37,905 nt of DNA from Actinomycetota bacterium (GCA_016870475.1 VGBO01000019.1:1-37905), one strand, 5' to 3'; positions 25,435 to 33,874 are shown, numbered from the stretch's first letter. Numbers and translations are program-made. The notes: generated from the sequence alone by a model not told the origin.

Positions 25435-25701
25435 ATGACCAAGGTTTGGATCGACCAGGACCTCTGCACCGGCGACGGCCTCTGCGCCGAGATCTGCCCG
25501 GACGTGTTCTTCGGCCAGGACGACGGCCTCTACTACGTGAAGGAAGAGGCGTCGCACTTCGGCTCGCAGACCCTCTACGACGGCAAGGCCAACTCGGCCG
25601 GCGCCGACGGTCAGGCCCGGATCCCCGACGGGATGCTCGACAGCGTGATCGAAGCCGCCGAGGAGTGCCCCGGGGAGTGCATCTTCATCGAGGTCGAGTG
25701 A
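25435..25701 (+). CDS. Single-cluster ferredoxin with CxxDxxC motif
   Basis: An 88-aa electron carrier. The cluster motif reads Cys11-x2-Asp14-x2-Cys17, then Cys21-Pro22, with Cys78-Pro79 as last ligand. Asp replaces the second Cys, as in Pyrococcus furiosus ferredoxin (Cys11, Asp14, Cys17, Cys56), so a [3Fe-4S] or Asp-ligated [4Fe-4S] cluster is expected. Residues 36-66 form an insert (KEEASHFGSQTLYDGKAN onwards) that makes it longer than the usual 60-65 residues. Cys21 and Cys82 are extra cysteines that could form a disulfide. Such ferredoxins often serve cytochromes P450 in actinobacteria, but no P450 is in the window. Start ATG 25435 is set by the family N-terminus MTKVWIDQDLC. Confidence 0.92.
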   Translation: MTKVWIDQDLCTGDGLCAEICPDVFFGQDDGLYYVKEEASHFGSQTLYDGKANSAGADGQARIPDGMLDSVIEAAEECPGECIFIEVE

Positions 25702-25705
25702 CCCG

Positions 25706-26410
25706 TTGAGGTACGACGACGCAGCGGCCCCCTCCGAGGAGGGGGCCGTCGCGCGTCTACGGGCACGAGGCACCGACGCTCGACGCCGCCTGGCGACCAT
25801 CGTCGAGCAGGCCCTCGACGCCGTGTTCGAGTCGAACTTCGACGTGCGCAGCGCGTGGGAGGCCCTCGAACTGCTCGACGCCCCCGAGACCCGGGTGAAG
25901 GAGAGCGTCGCCCGTCGAGCGACGGAGTGGGCTGCGACCCGGGCGGTCGTGCGGGTCGGCAGCCGGTTCGGCGCCCGTGTGGCCGGCCGTCTCGCCGTAC
26001 CGGTCGGGCTCGCGCTCGAGTTCGGGTTCGCCGCGCGGGACGGGGTGCGGGAGTTGCAGGTGCTCGCCGGGTTCCTCGTGCACCGGCTGCGGGCCGCCGG
26101 CCATCCGGTCGACCGGGAGTTGGTGCGACGTGCGACGCTCGCCGTCTACCTCGAGCCGGCGCGTCGCCCCGACCTGCGCACCCCGGTGGCCCGTCGTGCG
26201 TTGGCGGTCGCCCGGGTGTGGTCGGTCGACGCGATCCCGCTCACCGATCGTCGCCGCCAGCAGCGAACCCGTGCCCGGGTCGATTTCATCGCCCGGCTCG
26301 ACCTCGACGTGCTGCACCACGACTGGGTGCTGGCCAGCGCGGTCGACGTCGGTGACGTCCCGCACCGCCCGCACCCGCCGGGCGAGTTGCCGCCCGGTCG
26401 ACCGGACTGA
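25706..26410 (+). CDS. Protein of unknown function
   Basis: A 234-aa protein not recognised as a known family. The body from about residue 25 is rich in Ala, Arg, Val and Leu and looks helical: RRRLATIVEQALDAVFES, then ARRATEWAATRAVVRVGSRFGARVAGRLAVPVGLALEFGFAA (longest apolar part about residues 85-110, possibly amphipathic or membrane-associating). A His/Pro-rich C-terminus follows (DVPHRPHPPGELPPGRPD). The only start is TTG 25706, 4 bases after the ferredoxin stop, which suggests translational coupling to it. The first 20 codons contain a strong GC hairpin, so the start is not secure. It converges on the selenoprotein with 7 bases between stops. The function is unknown. Confidence 0.65.
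   Translation: MRYDDAAAPSEEGAVARLRARGTDARRRLATIVEQALDAVFESNFDVRSAWEALELLDAPETRVKESVARRATEWAATRAVVRVGSRFGARVAGRLAVPVGLALEFGFAARDGVRELQVLAGFLVHRLRAAGHPVDRELVRRATLAVYLEPARRPDLRTPVARRALAVARVWSVDAIPLTDRRRQQRTRARVDFIARLDLDVLHHDWVLASAVDVGDVPHRPHPPGELPPGRPD
25725..25748. terminator. GC hairpin just after the ferredoxin gene, inside the next reading frame
   Basis: The arms CGGCCCCCTC (25725-25734) and GAGGGGGCCG (25739-25748) pair perfectly over 10 bp around a 4-base loop. There is no U-run. It would suit a terminator or attenuator for the ferredoxin mRNA, but it also encodes residues 7-15 of the following frame. Confidence 0.45.
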
Positions 26411-26417
26411 TCGGGCC

Positions 26418-27359
26418 TCAGTCGTCGAAGCCGGCGCAGGCCCGGCAGGCGATCTCGCTGCCGTGGCGCTCCTCGGCGAGGAGCCGGTCGTCGTCGGTCT
26501 GGTACTGCGGGGTGTCGTGTCGTTCGGTGCGCGAGTCGCCCGTTCGGCCCGAGGCGCTGTTCCGCACCTTGGTGCGCATCGGGTCCGCCCGCCATGCGTC
26601 GTCGCCCCAGGAGGCGCCGAGGTCGACGATCGTCCCCGGTGTGGTGACGGTCTCGAGGCAGCGCAGGCCGGCCTCGACGAGTGCTCGCTGCCCGTCGGGG
26701 TCGTGCGGCTTCCCGGTCGTGTGACCGAGCGGGAAGTCGACGAACGCGCCACGCGGCACCGCCGCCGACGCCGTGATCGACCAGGCGGACGTCATCGAGA
26801 CCGTCGGGATCCCGGCTTCTTCGAGGGTTCGTGCGATCAGACCGACCGACTGGTGGCAGACCGGTCAAACCGGGACGAGGAGGACGACGTCGACCCCCTG
26901 GGCGACCATGCGGTCGCGGAGCGTCGGGGCGAGTTCCTCGCGCACGCGACGTGCCGAGTAGATCCCGCCCATGAACGTGTACGCCTCGGGAGCGAGACCG
27001 CCGATCACCCCCTGCTCGACGAGCCGGTGCAACGGTTCGAGCGGGAACACGACGTTGACGTCCTGCCGGGCGTCGGTGAGGTCGTAGGCGAAGTGGGTGA
27101 CCCGCAGGTCCTCCGCCGGGGTGTCGGTGCCGATCACCCGGTAGGAGTGGTCGTCCTTGAAGTGGAAGGCGATCTGGCCGGCCCGGTAGATCCCACCGGA
27201 GGCGATCAGGCCGACCGTGCAGTCGGCGAGCGGCTTCGTCATCGGGGCCCACGGCACCGGACCCTCGTTGTGCACCCACGCATACGGCGGGTACCCGAGC
27301 GTGTCGTAGGTGTCCCGGGTGACCTGGATGTAGTCGACGGCCTGCGGCGGGGCGTTCAT
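26418..27359 (-). CDS. Glycine/sarcosine/betaine reductase B-family selenoprotein, TGA at codon 165 read as Sec
   Basis: A 313-aa protein if the TGA at 26865-26867 is read as selenocysteine; otherwise the frame splits in two. Both halves are in one frame and both belong to the GrdB/PrdB-like family: DYIQVTRDTYDTLGYPPYAW, DLRVTHFAYD, DVNVVFPLEPLHRLVEQGVIGGLAPEAYTFMGGIY before the stop, and SMTSAWSITASAAVPRGAFVDFPLGHTTG after it (parts quoted only as landmarks). The junction reads VLLVPV-Sec-PVCHQSVGLIA, a UxxC redox motif with Sec165 and Cys168. The family's founding members reduce glycine, sarcosine or betaine; these shorter relatives have no proven reaction. A C-terminal CRAC pair (Cys305, Cys308) may recycle the active site. 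The start is ATG 27359, or GTG 27362 directly before it. Decoding needs selA, selB, selC and selD elsewhere. Confidence 0.85.
26841..26857 (-). promoter_or_regulatory. Candidate bacterial SECIS hairpin after the Sec codon
   Basis: On the minus strand, 7 bases after the TGA, GCCACC can pair with GGUCGGU (one bulged C) around a 4-base loop AGUC. The loop begins 13 bases after the UGA, a little closer than usual for bSECIS elements. This was found by eye; other pairings such as GACCG with CGGUC compete. Confidence 0.35.
26865..26867 (-). other. Selenocysteine (TGA) codon
   Basis: This is an in-frame TGA at codon 165. It is followed by Pro, Val and Cys codons, and the family sequence continues without a break. 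Confidence 0.8.
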
Positions 27360-27367
27360 CACGTCGG

Positions 27368-27373
27368 AGGCTA
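27368..27373 (-). promoter_or_regulatory. -10 box TAGCCT of the selenoprotein gene
   Basis: On the minus strand TAGCCT is 8 bases before ATG 27359 (5 before GTG 27362). It is 11 bp from the divergent -10 of the gcv leader. Confidence 0.5.
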
Positions 27374-27384
27374 GACGCCCGGGC

Positions 27385-27390
27385 TAGGGT
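27385..27390 (+). promoter_or_regulatory. -10 box TAGGGT of the gcvT leader
   Basis: TAGGGT would start transcription at about 27397, just before the first riboswitch helix. Confidence 0.5.
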
Positions 27391-27404
27391 CGGGCATCGC
27401 CACA

Positions 27405-27595
27405 ACGCGCTGTGGGAGAGCGTCCACCCCGCCAGGGTGGGCCGCCGAAGGAGCAACCGCCCCGGAATCTCTCAGGCAGAAGGACCGCAGTGTCGGGCGA
27501 CTCTGGAAAGCAGCGGCGGTCCCCGGACCGGCCGCTCACCGACGGGGGAAGCCGGGAGACCGGTGAAACTCTCAGGTACCGAGACAGAGGGGGCG
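27405..27595 (+). ncRNA. Tandem glycine riboswitch
   Basis: The leader carries the glycine aptamer hallmarks twice. First unit: GGGAGAG (27414-27420), GCCGAAGGAGCAA (27444-27456), ATCTCTCAGGCAGAAGGACCG (landmarks at about 27467-27486), then ACTCTGGAAAGCAG. Second unit: CACCGACGGGGGAAGCC, GAAACTCTCAGGTACCGAGACAGAGGGGG (from about 27563; landmarks CTCTCAGGTACC and GACAGAGGGGG). The layout is like the gcvT leaders of Streptomyces. Glycine binding normally turns on glycine cleavage genes, and gcvT follows directly. Confidence 0.93.
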
Positions 27596-27614
27596 TCGAC
27601 GAACCGACGCGCAA

Positions 27615-27627
27615 CGAGGAGCCCTCG
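27615..27627 (+). promoter_or_regulatory. Hairpin hiding the gcvT ribosome binding site
   Basis: CGAGG (27615-27619) and CCTCG (27623-27627) form a perfect 5-bp stem with loop AGC. It encloses the AGGAG ribosome binding site and ends on the first base of the GTG start. It could be the expression platform of the riboswitch. Confidence 0.45.
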
Positions 27628-28736
27628 TGTCCACCCCCCGCCGGACCTGCCTGTACGACCTGCACCTCGCCAACGGCGGGCGCATGGTCGACTTCGCCGG
27701 CTGGGAGATGCCCCTCCGCTACGGACCCGGCCCGGTCGCCGAACACGAGGCGTGCCGCAGCGGCGCCGCGCTCTTCGACGTCTCCCACATGGGGATCGTC
27801 GAGATCTCCGGCCCTGACGCCGCCCGCCGTCTCGAGGCGGTGCTGCCGGCGGCCGTGTCCGCACTGGCCCCGGGCACGCTCAAGTACAGCTTCCTGCTCG
27901 ACGCCGACGGCGGGGTCGTCGACGACGTGATCGTCACGGGTGGCCCTGGACCCGATGGGCCGGTGACGCTCGTCGTGAACGCGGGGAACACCGTCGAGGA
28001 CCTCGTCCACCTGCGACTTCACCTCGCCGACGACCTCACCATCAGCCATCGCGACGACCTCGCGCTCGTCGCCCTGCAGGGACCGACCGCGGCCGACGTG
28101 CTCGCCCGGTTCGACCCCGGCCCGTCGGCGCTCGGGTTCATGCAGGCCGGCGGGGCGACGATCGGCGGGATCGAGGTCGACGTGACCCGGTCCGGGTACA
28201 CGGGCGAGGACGGGTTCGAGCTCATGGTCGCCGTCGACGAGGCGGTCGAGCTGGTGGAGGGTCTGCTCGCCACCGGTGCCGTGACCCTCGCCGGCCTCGC
28301 CGCCCGGGACAGCCTCCGGCTCGAAGCCGGGTTGTGCCTGCACGGCCACGACCTCGACCGCACGACCACACCCGTCGAGGCGGGCCTCGTCTGGGCGATC
28401 CCGCCGGGGCGCCGTCGGGACGGCGGGTTCCTCGGCGCCGAGGTCGTGGCTCGCCGGCTCGCCGACGGTCCGCTGCGCCACCGGGTCGGCATCCGGCCGG
28501 TCGGTCGCAAGCCCGTGCGGGACGGTGCGGAGCTCCGCACGGCCACCGGCGAGGTCGTCGGCACGGTCACGAGCGGCGGGTTCGGGCCGACCCTCGGCGC
28601 ACCCGTGGCCATGGGCTACGTGACCGCCGGGCACCACGAGCCGGGCACCGAGCTCGTCGCGGATGTCCGCGGCACCGACGTGCCCGTCGCCGTGACGGCC
28701 CTCCCCTTCGTCCCCCACCGCTACTACCGCCCCTGA
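27627..28736 (+). CDS. gcvT: Glycine cleavage system T protein (aminomethyltransferase)
   Basis: A 369-aa tetrahydrofolate-dependent aminomethyltransferase that takes the methylene group from aminomethyl-lipoyl-GcvH and releases ammonia. Family marks are [24 protein letters not shown] at the start (quoted in part: [13 protein letters not shown]), [27 protein letters not shown], and [13 protein letters not shown] with [12 protein letters not shown]. The C-terminal barrel has [13 protein letters not shown] and ends in [11 protein letters not shown]. Start GTG 27627 has AGGAG 5 bases upstream, inside a small hairpin. It lies directly under the glycine riboswitch. gcvP follows after 16 bases, so the lipoyl carrier gene gcvH is missing from the usual T-H-P order. 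Confidence 0.97.
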   Translation: MSTPRRTCLYDLHLANGGRMVDFAGWEMPLRYGPGPVAEHEACRSGAALFDVSHMGIVEISGPDAARRLEAVLPAAVSALAPGTLKYSFLLDADGGVVDDVIVTGGPGPDGPVTLVVNAGNTVEDLVHLRLHLADDLTISHRDDLALVALQGPTAADVLARFDPGPSALGFMQAGGATIGGIEVDVTRSGYTGEDGFELMVAVDEAVELVEGLLATGAVTLAGLAARDSLRLEAGLCLHGHDLDRTTTPVEAGLVWAIPPGRRRDGGFLGAEVVARRLADGPLRHRVGIRPVGRKPVRDGAELRTATGEVVGTVTSGGFGPTLGAPVAMGYVTAGHHEPGTELVADVRGTDVPVAVTALPFVPHRYYRP

Positions 28737-28752
28737 CCGATTGGAGCCCCCC

Positions 28753-31578
28753 GTGGACCGCCCCACCCTCGTCGACCTCGAAGACCACGACGGATTCCTC
28801 AGCCGTCACCTCGGCTGCGACGCGGCCGACGTCGCCCGAATGCTCGACGTGCTCGGCGTGGCGTCGCTCGACGCCCTCCTCGACGAGGCGGTGCCCGAGG
28901 CGATCCGCCTGCGCGCCCCGCTCGCCCTGCCCGGGCCGCGCACCGAGGCCGACGCCACCGCCGCGCTCCGGGCGCTCGCCGACCGGAACACGGTCACGAC
29001 GTCACTCATCGGACGCGGGTACTCGGGCACGATCACCCCACCGGTGATCCTGCGGAACGTGTTCGAGAACCCGGCCTGGTACACCGCCTACACGCCGTAC
29101 CAGCCGGAGATCGCGCAGGGTCGCCTCGAGGTGCTCCTCGGCTTCCAGACGATGGTCGCCGACCTCACCGGCATGCCGATCGCGAACGCATCGATGCTCG
29201 ACGAGGGCACGGCCGCGGCCGAGGCGATGACCCTGTGTCATCGGGTCGGATCGTCGGGCTCCGACGTGTTCGTCGTCGATGCCGACTGCCATCCGCAGAC
29301 CCTCGACGTCATCCGCACCCGCGCCGAACCGCTCGGCATCGACGTGGTCGTCGCACCGGTGGAGGACATCGGCGGGATCGCGTGCTTCGGGGCACTCCTG
29401 CAGTACCCGGGGTCGAGCGGTGCGGTGCGTCCCCTCGTCGCCGTCGTCGACGCCGTGCACGCCGCCGGCGGGCTGGTCGTCGTCGCCGCCGACCTGTTGG
29501 CCCTCACCCTGCTCGAGGCGCCGGGTACCTGGGGGGCCGACGCCGTCGTCGGGTCGACGCAACGCTTCGGGGTGCCGATGGGGTTCGGCGGTCCGCACGC
29601 CGGGTTCCTCGCTGTGCGCGACGACCACAAGCGGTCCCTGCCCGGCCGTCTCGTCGGCATGTCGGTGGACACGGCCGGGCGTCCGGCGTTGCGGCTCGCG
29701 CTCCAGACCCGCGAGCAGCACATCCGGCGGGAGAAGGCCACGTCGAACATCTGCACGGCGCAGGTGCTGCTCGCGGTGATCGCCGCGCTGTACGCGGCGT
29801 GGCACGGTCCGGACGGGCTGCGCCGGATCGCCGAGCGGGTGCACCGGCTCACCGCCGTGCTCGCGGCAGGGTTGCGAGCCGGCGGGGTCGACGTGGTGAC
29901 CGGGGCGTTCTTCGACACGGTGACCGTGTCGGTGCCGGGGCGGGCCGACGCCGTGCTCGCCGCCGCCGCCGGGCGCGGCATCGACCTGCGGCTCGTCGAC
30001 GCCGACACGCTCGGCGTCGCACTCGATGAGACGACGACCCGAGCGGTCGTGGCCGACCTGTGGCAGGCGTTCGGGGTGACCGTCGGCGTCGACGACGTCG
30101 ACCGTTTCGACACCGAGGTCACGCCGGTGATCCCCGCGGAACTCGCCCGCACCACCCCGTTCCTCACCCACGAGTTCTTCGGCAGCTACCACACCGAGAC
30201 GGAGATGCTCCGCTACCTGCGTCGCCTCGCCGACCGGGACTTCGCGCTCGACCGGGGGATGATCCCGCTGGGGAGCTGCACGATGAAGCTGAACGCCACC
30301 GCCGAGATGCAGCCGGTCACCTGGCCGGAGTTCGCGACGCTGCATCCCTTCGGCCCGCCGGAACGGTCGGCCGGGTACCGCACGATGATCGCCGAGCTCG
30401 AAGCGGCCCTCGCCACCTGCACCGGCTACGACGCCGTGTCGGTGCAGCCGAACGCCGGGTCGCAGGGGGAGCTCGCGGGCCTGCTCGCGATCCGCGGCTA
30501 CCACCGTGACCGCGGCGACCTCGCCCGGACCGTCTGCCTGATCCCGTCGTCCGCGCACGGCACGAACGCGGCCTCGGCGGTGATGGCCGGGATGCGGGTC
30601 GTGGTCGTGAAGTGCGACGACGACGGCAACGTCGACCTCGGCGACCTCGAGGCCCGGGCCGCCGAACACGCCGCCGAACTCGCTGCGGTGATGATCACCT
30701 ACCCCTCCACGCACGGCGTGTACGAGGCGACCGTCGGCGAGATCTGCGAGCTCGTGCACCGCTACGGCGGGCAGGTGTACGTCGACGGTGCGAACTTGAA
30801 CGCGTTGGTGGGTGTTGCCCGGCCGGGTGCCTTCGGCGCCGACGTTTCGCACCTGAACCTGCACAAGACGTTCTGCATCCCCCACGGCGGCGGCGGGCCC
30901 GGGGTCGGCCCGGTCGCCGTGCGGGCGCACCTCGCGCCGTACCTGCCCGGTTCGACGGCGGTGCCAGCGATCAGCGCGGCGCCGTTCGGTTCGGCGTCGA
31001 TCCTGCCGATCAGCTGGATGTACGTGACGATGATGGGTGCGGAGGGCCTCACCCGGGCGACGACGGGGGCGATCCTCGCGGCGAACTACGTCGCCGCCCG
31101 GCTCGAGGCGCACTATCCGGTGCTCTACCGGGGCGAATCCGGCCGGGTCGCGCACGAGTGCATCCTCGACATCCGCCCGCTGAACGTGGCGACGGGGATC
31201 ACCGTGGACGACATCGCGAAGCGTCTCATCGACTTCGGCTTCCACGCGCCGACGGTGAGCTTCCCGGTGGGGGGCACGTTGATGGTCGAACCGACCGAGT
31301 CGGAGTCCCTCGCCGAGCTCGACCGGTTCTGCGACGCGATGATCGCGATCCGCCACGAGATCGACCGTGACCCGTCGATCCTCCGCAACGCCCCGCACAC
31401 CGCCGAGGACCTGCTCGTCGACGAATGGGACCGCAGCTACACGCGGGAGGCGGCGGCGTTCCCCGCCGACGGCCAGCGCCGGTCGAAGTACTGGCCGCCG
31501 GTGTCGCGCATCGACGGCGCCTACGGCGACCGTCACCTCGTGTGCAGCTGCCAGCCGATCGAGGCCTACGCCGACTGA
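28753..31578 (+). CDS. gcvP: Glycine dehydrogenase (decarboxylating), P protein
   Basis: A 941-aa PLP enzyme that decarboxylates glycine and passes the aminomethyl group to lipoyl-GcvH. It is the fused single-chain form: an N-terminal half with [43 protein letters not shown] and [14 protein letters not shown], and a C-terminal half with [26 protein letters not shown], and the PLP lysine Lys705 in [18 protein letters not shown]. Length is normal for the family. Start GTG 28753 is preferred, since TTGGAG at 28741-28746 acts as its ribosome binding site; a TTG at 28741 would start on that site itself. It is co-transcribed with gcvT under the riboswitch. GcvH and GcvL must be encoded elsewhere. 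Confidence 0.97.
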   Translation: MDRPTLVDLEDHDGFLSRHLGCDAADVARMLDVLGVASLDALLDEAVPEAIRLRAPLALPGPRTEADATAALRALADRNTVTTSLIGRGYSGTITPPVILRNVFENPAWYTAYTPYQPEIAQGRLEVLLGFQTMVADLTGMPIANASMLDEGTAAAEAMTLCHRVGSSGSDVFVVDADCHPQTLDVIRTRAEPLGIDVVVAPVEDIGGIACFGALLQYPGSSGAVRPLVAVVDAVHAAGGLVVVAADLLALTLLEAPGTWGADAVVGSTQRFGVPMGFGGPHAGFLAVRDDHKRSLPGRLVGMSVDTAGRPALRLALQTREQHIRREKATSNICTAQVLLAVIAALYAAWHGPDGLRRIAERVHRLTAVLAAGLRAGGVDVVTGAFFDTVTVSVPGRADAVLAAAAGRGIDLRLVDADTLGVALDETTTRAVVADLWQAFGVTVGVDDVDRFDTEVTPVIPAELARTTPFLTHEFFGSYHTETEMLRYLRRLADRDFALDRGMIPLGSCTMKLNATAEMQPVTWPEFATLHPFGPPERSAGYRTMIAELEAALATCTGYDAVSVQPNAGSQGELAGLLAIRGYHRDRGDLARTVCLIPSSAHGTNAASAVMAGMRVVVVKCDDDGNVDLGDLEARAAEHAAELAAVMITYPSTHGVYEATVGEICELVHRYGGQVYVDGANLNALVGVARPGAFGADVSHLNLHKTFCIPHGGGGPGVGPVAVRAHLAPYLPGSTAVPAISAAPFGSASILPISWMYVTMMGAEGLTRATTGAILAANYVAARLEAHYPVLYRGESGRVAHECILDIRPLNVATGITVDDIAKRLIDFGFHAPTVSFPVGGTLMVEPTESESLAELDRFCDAMIAIRHEIDRDPSILRNAPHTAEDLLVDEWDRSYTREAAAFPADGQRRSKYWPPVSRIDGAYGDRHLVCSCQPIEAYAD

Positions 31579-31600
31579 GCCGAGCCGGAAGGACCGGCGG

Positions 31601-31606
31601 TAGGGT
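31601..31606 (+). promoter_or_regulatory. -10 box TAGGGT of the acyl-CoA dehydrogenase operon
   Basis: TAGGGT lies 28 bases before GTG 31635; the short leader contains the GAGGGGG ribosome binding site (31621-31627). Confidence 0.45.
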
Positions 31607-31634
31607 GGCCGAGGTTCACCGAGGGGGTCGTGAC

Positions 31635-32807
31635 GTGGCCGGTTCGAGCTTCGAGTACACGGTGTTGACACCGTCCGAGGAGGCGTTGCGCGACGAGGTG
31701 CGGGAGTTCCTGCGCACCGAACTCCCGCCAGGTTCCTACGAACCCGACCTCGGCATGTCCGCGACGCACAGCCCCGAGTTCTCGAAGAAGATGGCCGCCC
31801 GTGGCTGGGTGGGCATGTCGGTGCCCCGGCGCTACGGCGGCCCGGAACGCACCGCCGTCGACCGGTTCATCGTCGTGGAGGAGATGCTCCGCTCGGGAGC
31901 CCCCGTCGGTGCGCACTGGGTCGCCGACCGTCAGACCGCGCCGACGATCATGAAGTTCGGCACGGACGCCCAGCGGGAGCGGTTCCTGCCGGCGATCGCC
32001 GCGGGCGAGTGCTACTTCTCCATCGGCATGTCCGAACCGGACGCCGGCTCCGACCTCGCGGCGGTGCGCACCACGGCGACCCGGGGCGACGGCGGTTGGT
32101 TCCTCAACGGCACGAAGATCTGGACGTCGGGCGCCCACCAGAACCACTGGTTCATCGTGCTGTGCCGCACGTCGGCGTCGGAGGGCGACAAGCACGAAGG
32201 GCTGTCGCAGCTCATCGTCGACCTGCACGCCCCCGGGATCGAGATCAACCCGATCCCCTTCCTCGACGGCACCCACCACTTCAACGAGGTGGTCATGACC
32301 GACGTGTTCGTCCCCGACGAGCTCGTCCTCGGTGAGATCGGTCGAGGCTGGCAGCAGGTGAACTCCGAACTCGCCTACGAGCGGGCCGGACCGGACCGGT
32401 GGCTGTCGGTGTACGCCTGCTTCGAACACCTGCTGCGGGAACGGGTGCACGGCACCCCCGGCGCCCGGACCGCCGAGGTGATCGGTGGGATCACCGCCCG
32501 GTTCTTCGCCCTGCGGAACCTGTCGTTGTCGGTGTCCCGGACCATCGACCGGGGCGGGGCGCCGGCGGTCGAGGCGGCGATCGTGAAGGATCTCGGCACC
32601 ATGTTCGAGCAGGACATGATCGCCGCGCTGCACGACCTGTGGGGCGCCGAACCGTCGCTCGACGCCCCGACGACCGGTGAGCGGATGCTCGCCCGGGCGG
32701 TGCTCACCGGTCCGAGCTTCACGCTGCGGGGCGGGACGAACGAGATCCTCCGCACGATCGCGTCGCGTGGGCTGCTCGGCTGGTACGGCCTGGCGGGTGC
32801 CCGATGA
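31635..32807 (+). CDS. Acyl-CoA dehydrogenase, catalytic-type subunit
   Basis: A 390-aa flavoprotein dehydrogenase that introduces a 2,3 double bond into an acyl-CoA. The N-terminal helical domain begins LTPSEEALRDEVREFLRTELP. The FAD and substrate segment CYFSIGMSEPDAGSDLAAVRTTA covers about residues 130-150 (key word SEPDAGSDL), WFLNGTKIWTSGA follows, and the C-terminal domain ends LRGGTNEILRTIASRGLLG. Start GTG 31635 has GAGGGGG 7 bases upstream. The gene overlaps the second dehydrogenase by 4 bases (ATGA). This suggests an alpha2beta2 hetero-tetramer of the FadE pair type known from actinobacterial sterol side-chain oxidation (family knowledge). The actual substrate is not visible. Confidence 0.92.
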   Translation: MAGSSFEYTVLTPSEEALRDEVREFLRTELPPGSYEPDLGMSATHSPEFSKKMAARGWVGMSVPRRYGGPERTAVDRFIVVEEMLRSGAPVGAHWVADRQTAPTIMKFGTDAQRERFLPAIAAGECYFSIGMSEPDAGSDLAAVRTTATRGDGGWFLNGTKIWTSGAHQNHWFIVLCRTSASEGDKHEGLSQLIVDLHAPGIEINPIPFLDGTHHFNEVVMTDVFVPDELVLGEIGRGWQQVNSELAYERAGPDRWLSVYACFEHLLRERVHGTPGARTAEVIGGITARFFALRNLSLSVSRTIDRGGAPAVEAAIVKDLGTMFEQDMIAALHDLWGAEPSLDAPTTGERMLARAVLTGPSFTLRGGTNEILRTIASRGLLGWYGLAGAR

Positions 32808-33874
32808 ACCCGGTGGCGCCGGTCGCCGCCGACCCGATCCTGCTCGACACGATCACCCGCCTGTTCGGTGACACCTGCTCCCACGAGGTTGTGCAGGCCG
32901 CCGAGTCCGAAGGGTGGGCGCCGACGGTCTGGGCGCCGTTCGCCGAGACGGGCGCACCGTGGATCGCCGTTCCCGAAGGCGCAGGGGGTTCGGGTGGCAC
33001 GCTCGCCGACGCCGTCGGTGTCCTGCGGCTCGTCGGTCGGTACGCCGCACCGGTCCCCGCTGCGGAGACGGGGCTGCTCGGCGGGTGGCTCGCTGCCGCC
33101 GCCGGCTTCGACCTGCCCGCCGGTCCGCTGACCGTCGTGCCGGGCCGGTCCGAGGACGACCTCGTCCTCGACGGGTCGAACCTGTCGGGGGCCGCGCACC
33201 GGGTGCCGTGGGCGGCCCGGGCCGACCTCGTGCTCGCGCTCGTCGACGGGCGCATCGTCGCGGTCGACCCGAACGGTCCCGGCGTCGAGATCGTGCCGGT
33301 GCGCAACGCAGCGGGGGAGCCACGGGAGACCGTCCTGTTCCGTGGCGCGTCCGCTCGGGTGGCGGACGCTCCCGCCGGCGTCGACGCATCGGCGTTGCGG
33401 CGCCGCGGTGCGCTCGCCCGTGGCGCGCTGATCGTCGGTGCGCTCGACCGGGTCGGCGAGGTCACGGTCGGGTACGCGAACGAACGGCAGCAGTTCGGCC
33501 AGCGGATCGCCCGGTTCCAGGCCGTCGCCCAGCATCTCGTCCGGCTCGTCTCGGAGATCCAGCTCGTGTCGATGGCGCTCGACGCGGCGACCGCGGCGGC
33601 GACCGTCGGCGATGCGGCGTTCGAGATCGCGTCGCTGAAGGTCCTCGCCGGTGACGCCGGTTCCGAGGTGGTCGCCCGTGCGCACCAGTCCCACGGTGCG
33701 ATCGGCATGACCCAGGAGTACGTGCTGCACCAGCTCACCCGCCGGGTGTTCGCGTGGCGGGAGGAGTTCGGGTCGACCGCCTTCTGGCGGGAGGAGCTCG
33801 GCCGTCTCGTCGGTGACGCCGGCGCCGACCGCCTCTACCCGCTGATCTCCCAGGGTTCGGCCGCACTGGCATGA
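32804..33874 (+). CDS. Acyl-CoA dehydrogenase, partner subunit
   Basis: A 356-aa acyl-CoA dehydrogenase-like protein, shorter and more divergent than its neighbour. The C-terminal domain is the best conserved part: VGYANERQQFGQRIARFQAVAQHLVRL and ARAHQSHGAIGMTQEYVLHQLTRRVFAWREEFG (key words RQQFGQRI, HGAIGMTQEY). The middle domain lacks the usual SEP-GSD-type FAD motif, which suits a subunit that shares the active site or FAD contact with the upstream protein. Start ATG 32804 overlaps the previous stop (ATGA), and the stop overlaps the YqgE start in the same way, so the three genes are a tightly coupled operon. Confidence 0.9.
   Translation: MNPVAPVAADPILLDTITRLFGDTCSHEVVQAAESEGWAPTVWAPFAETGAPWIAVPEGAGGSGGTLADAVGVLRLVGRYAAPVPAAETGLLGGWLAAAAGFDLPAGPLTVVPGRSEDDLVLDGSNLSGAAHRVPWAARADLVLALVDGRIVAVDPNGPGVEIVPVRNAAGEPRETVLFRGASARVADAPAGVDASALRRRGALARGALIVGALDRVGEVTVGYANERQQFGQRIARFQAVAQHLVRLVSEIQLVSMALDAATAAATVGDAAFEIASLKVLAGDAGSEVVARAHQSHGAIGMTQEYVLHQLTRRVFAWREEFGSTAFWREELGRLVGDAGADRLYPLISQGSAALA

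Noticed and set aside
22441-25800. Minus-strand open frame of 1119 codons opposite the topoisomerase genes
   Set aside because: Shadow of the real plus-strand genes in GC-rich DNA. The translation is low in complexity, has no domain, and crosses both topoisomerase subunits.
26865-27362. A separate 165-aa protein ending at 26865, and a second one at 26418-26795
   Set aside because: Both are parts of one family protein in the same frame. The TGA between them sits in a UxxC motif and is better read as selenocysteine.
29002-31671. Minus-strand open frame of 889 codons opposite gcvP
   Set aside because: It is antisense to a complete gcvP, is rich in His, Arg and Asp from codon mirror images, and has no recognisable family.
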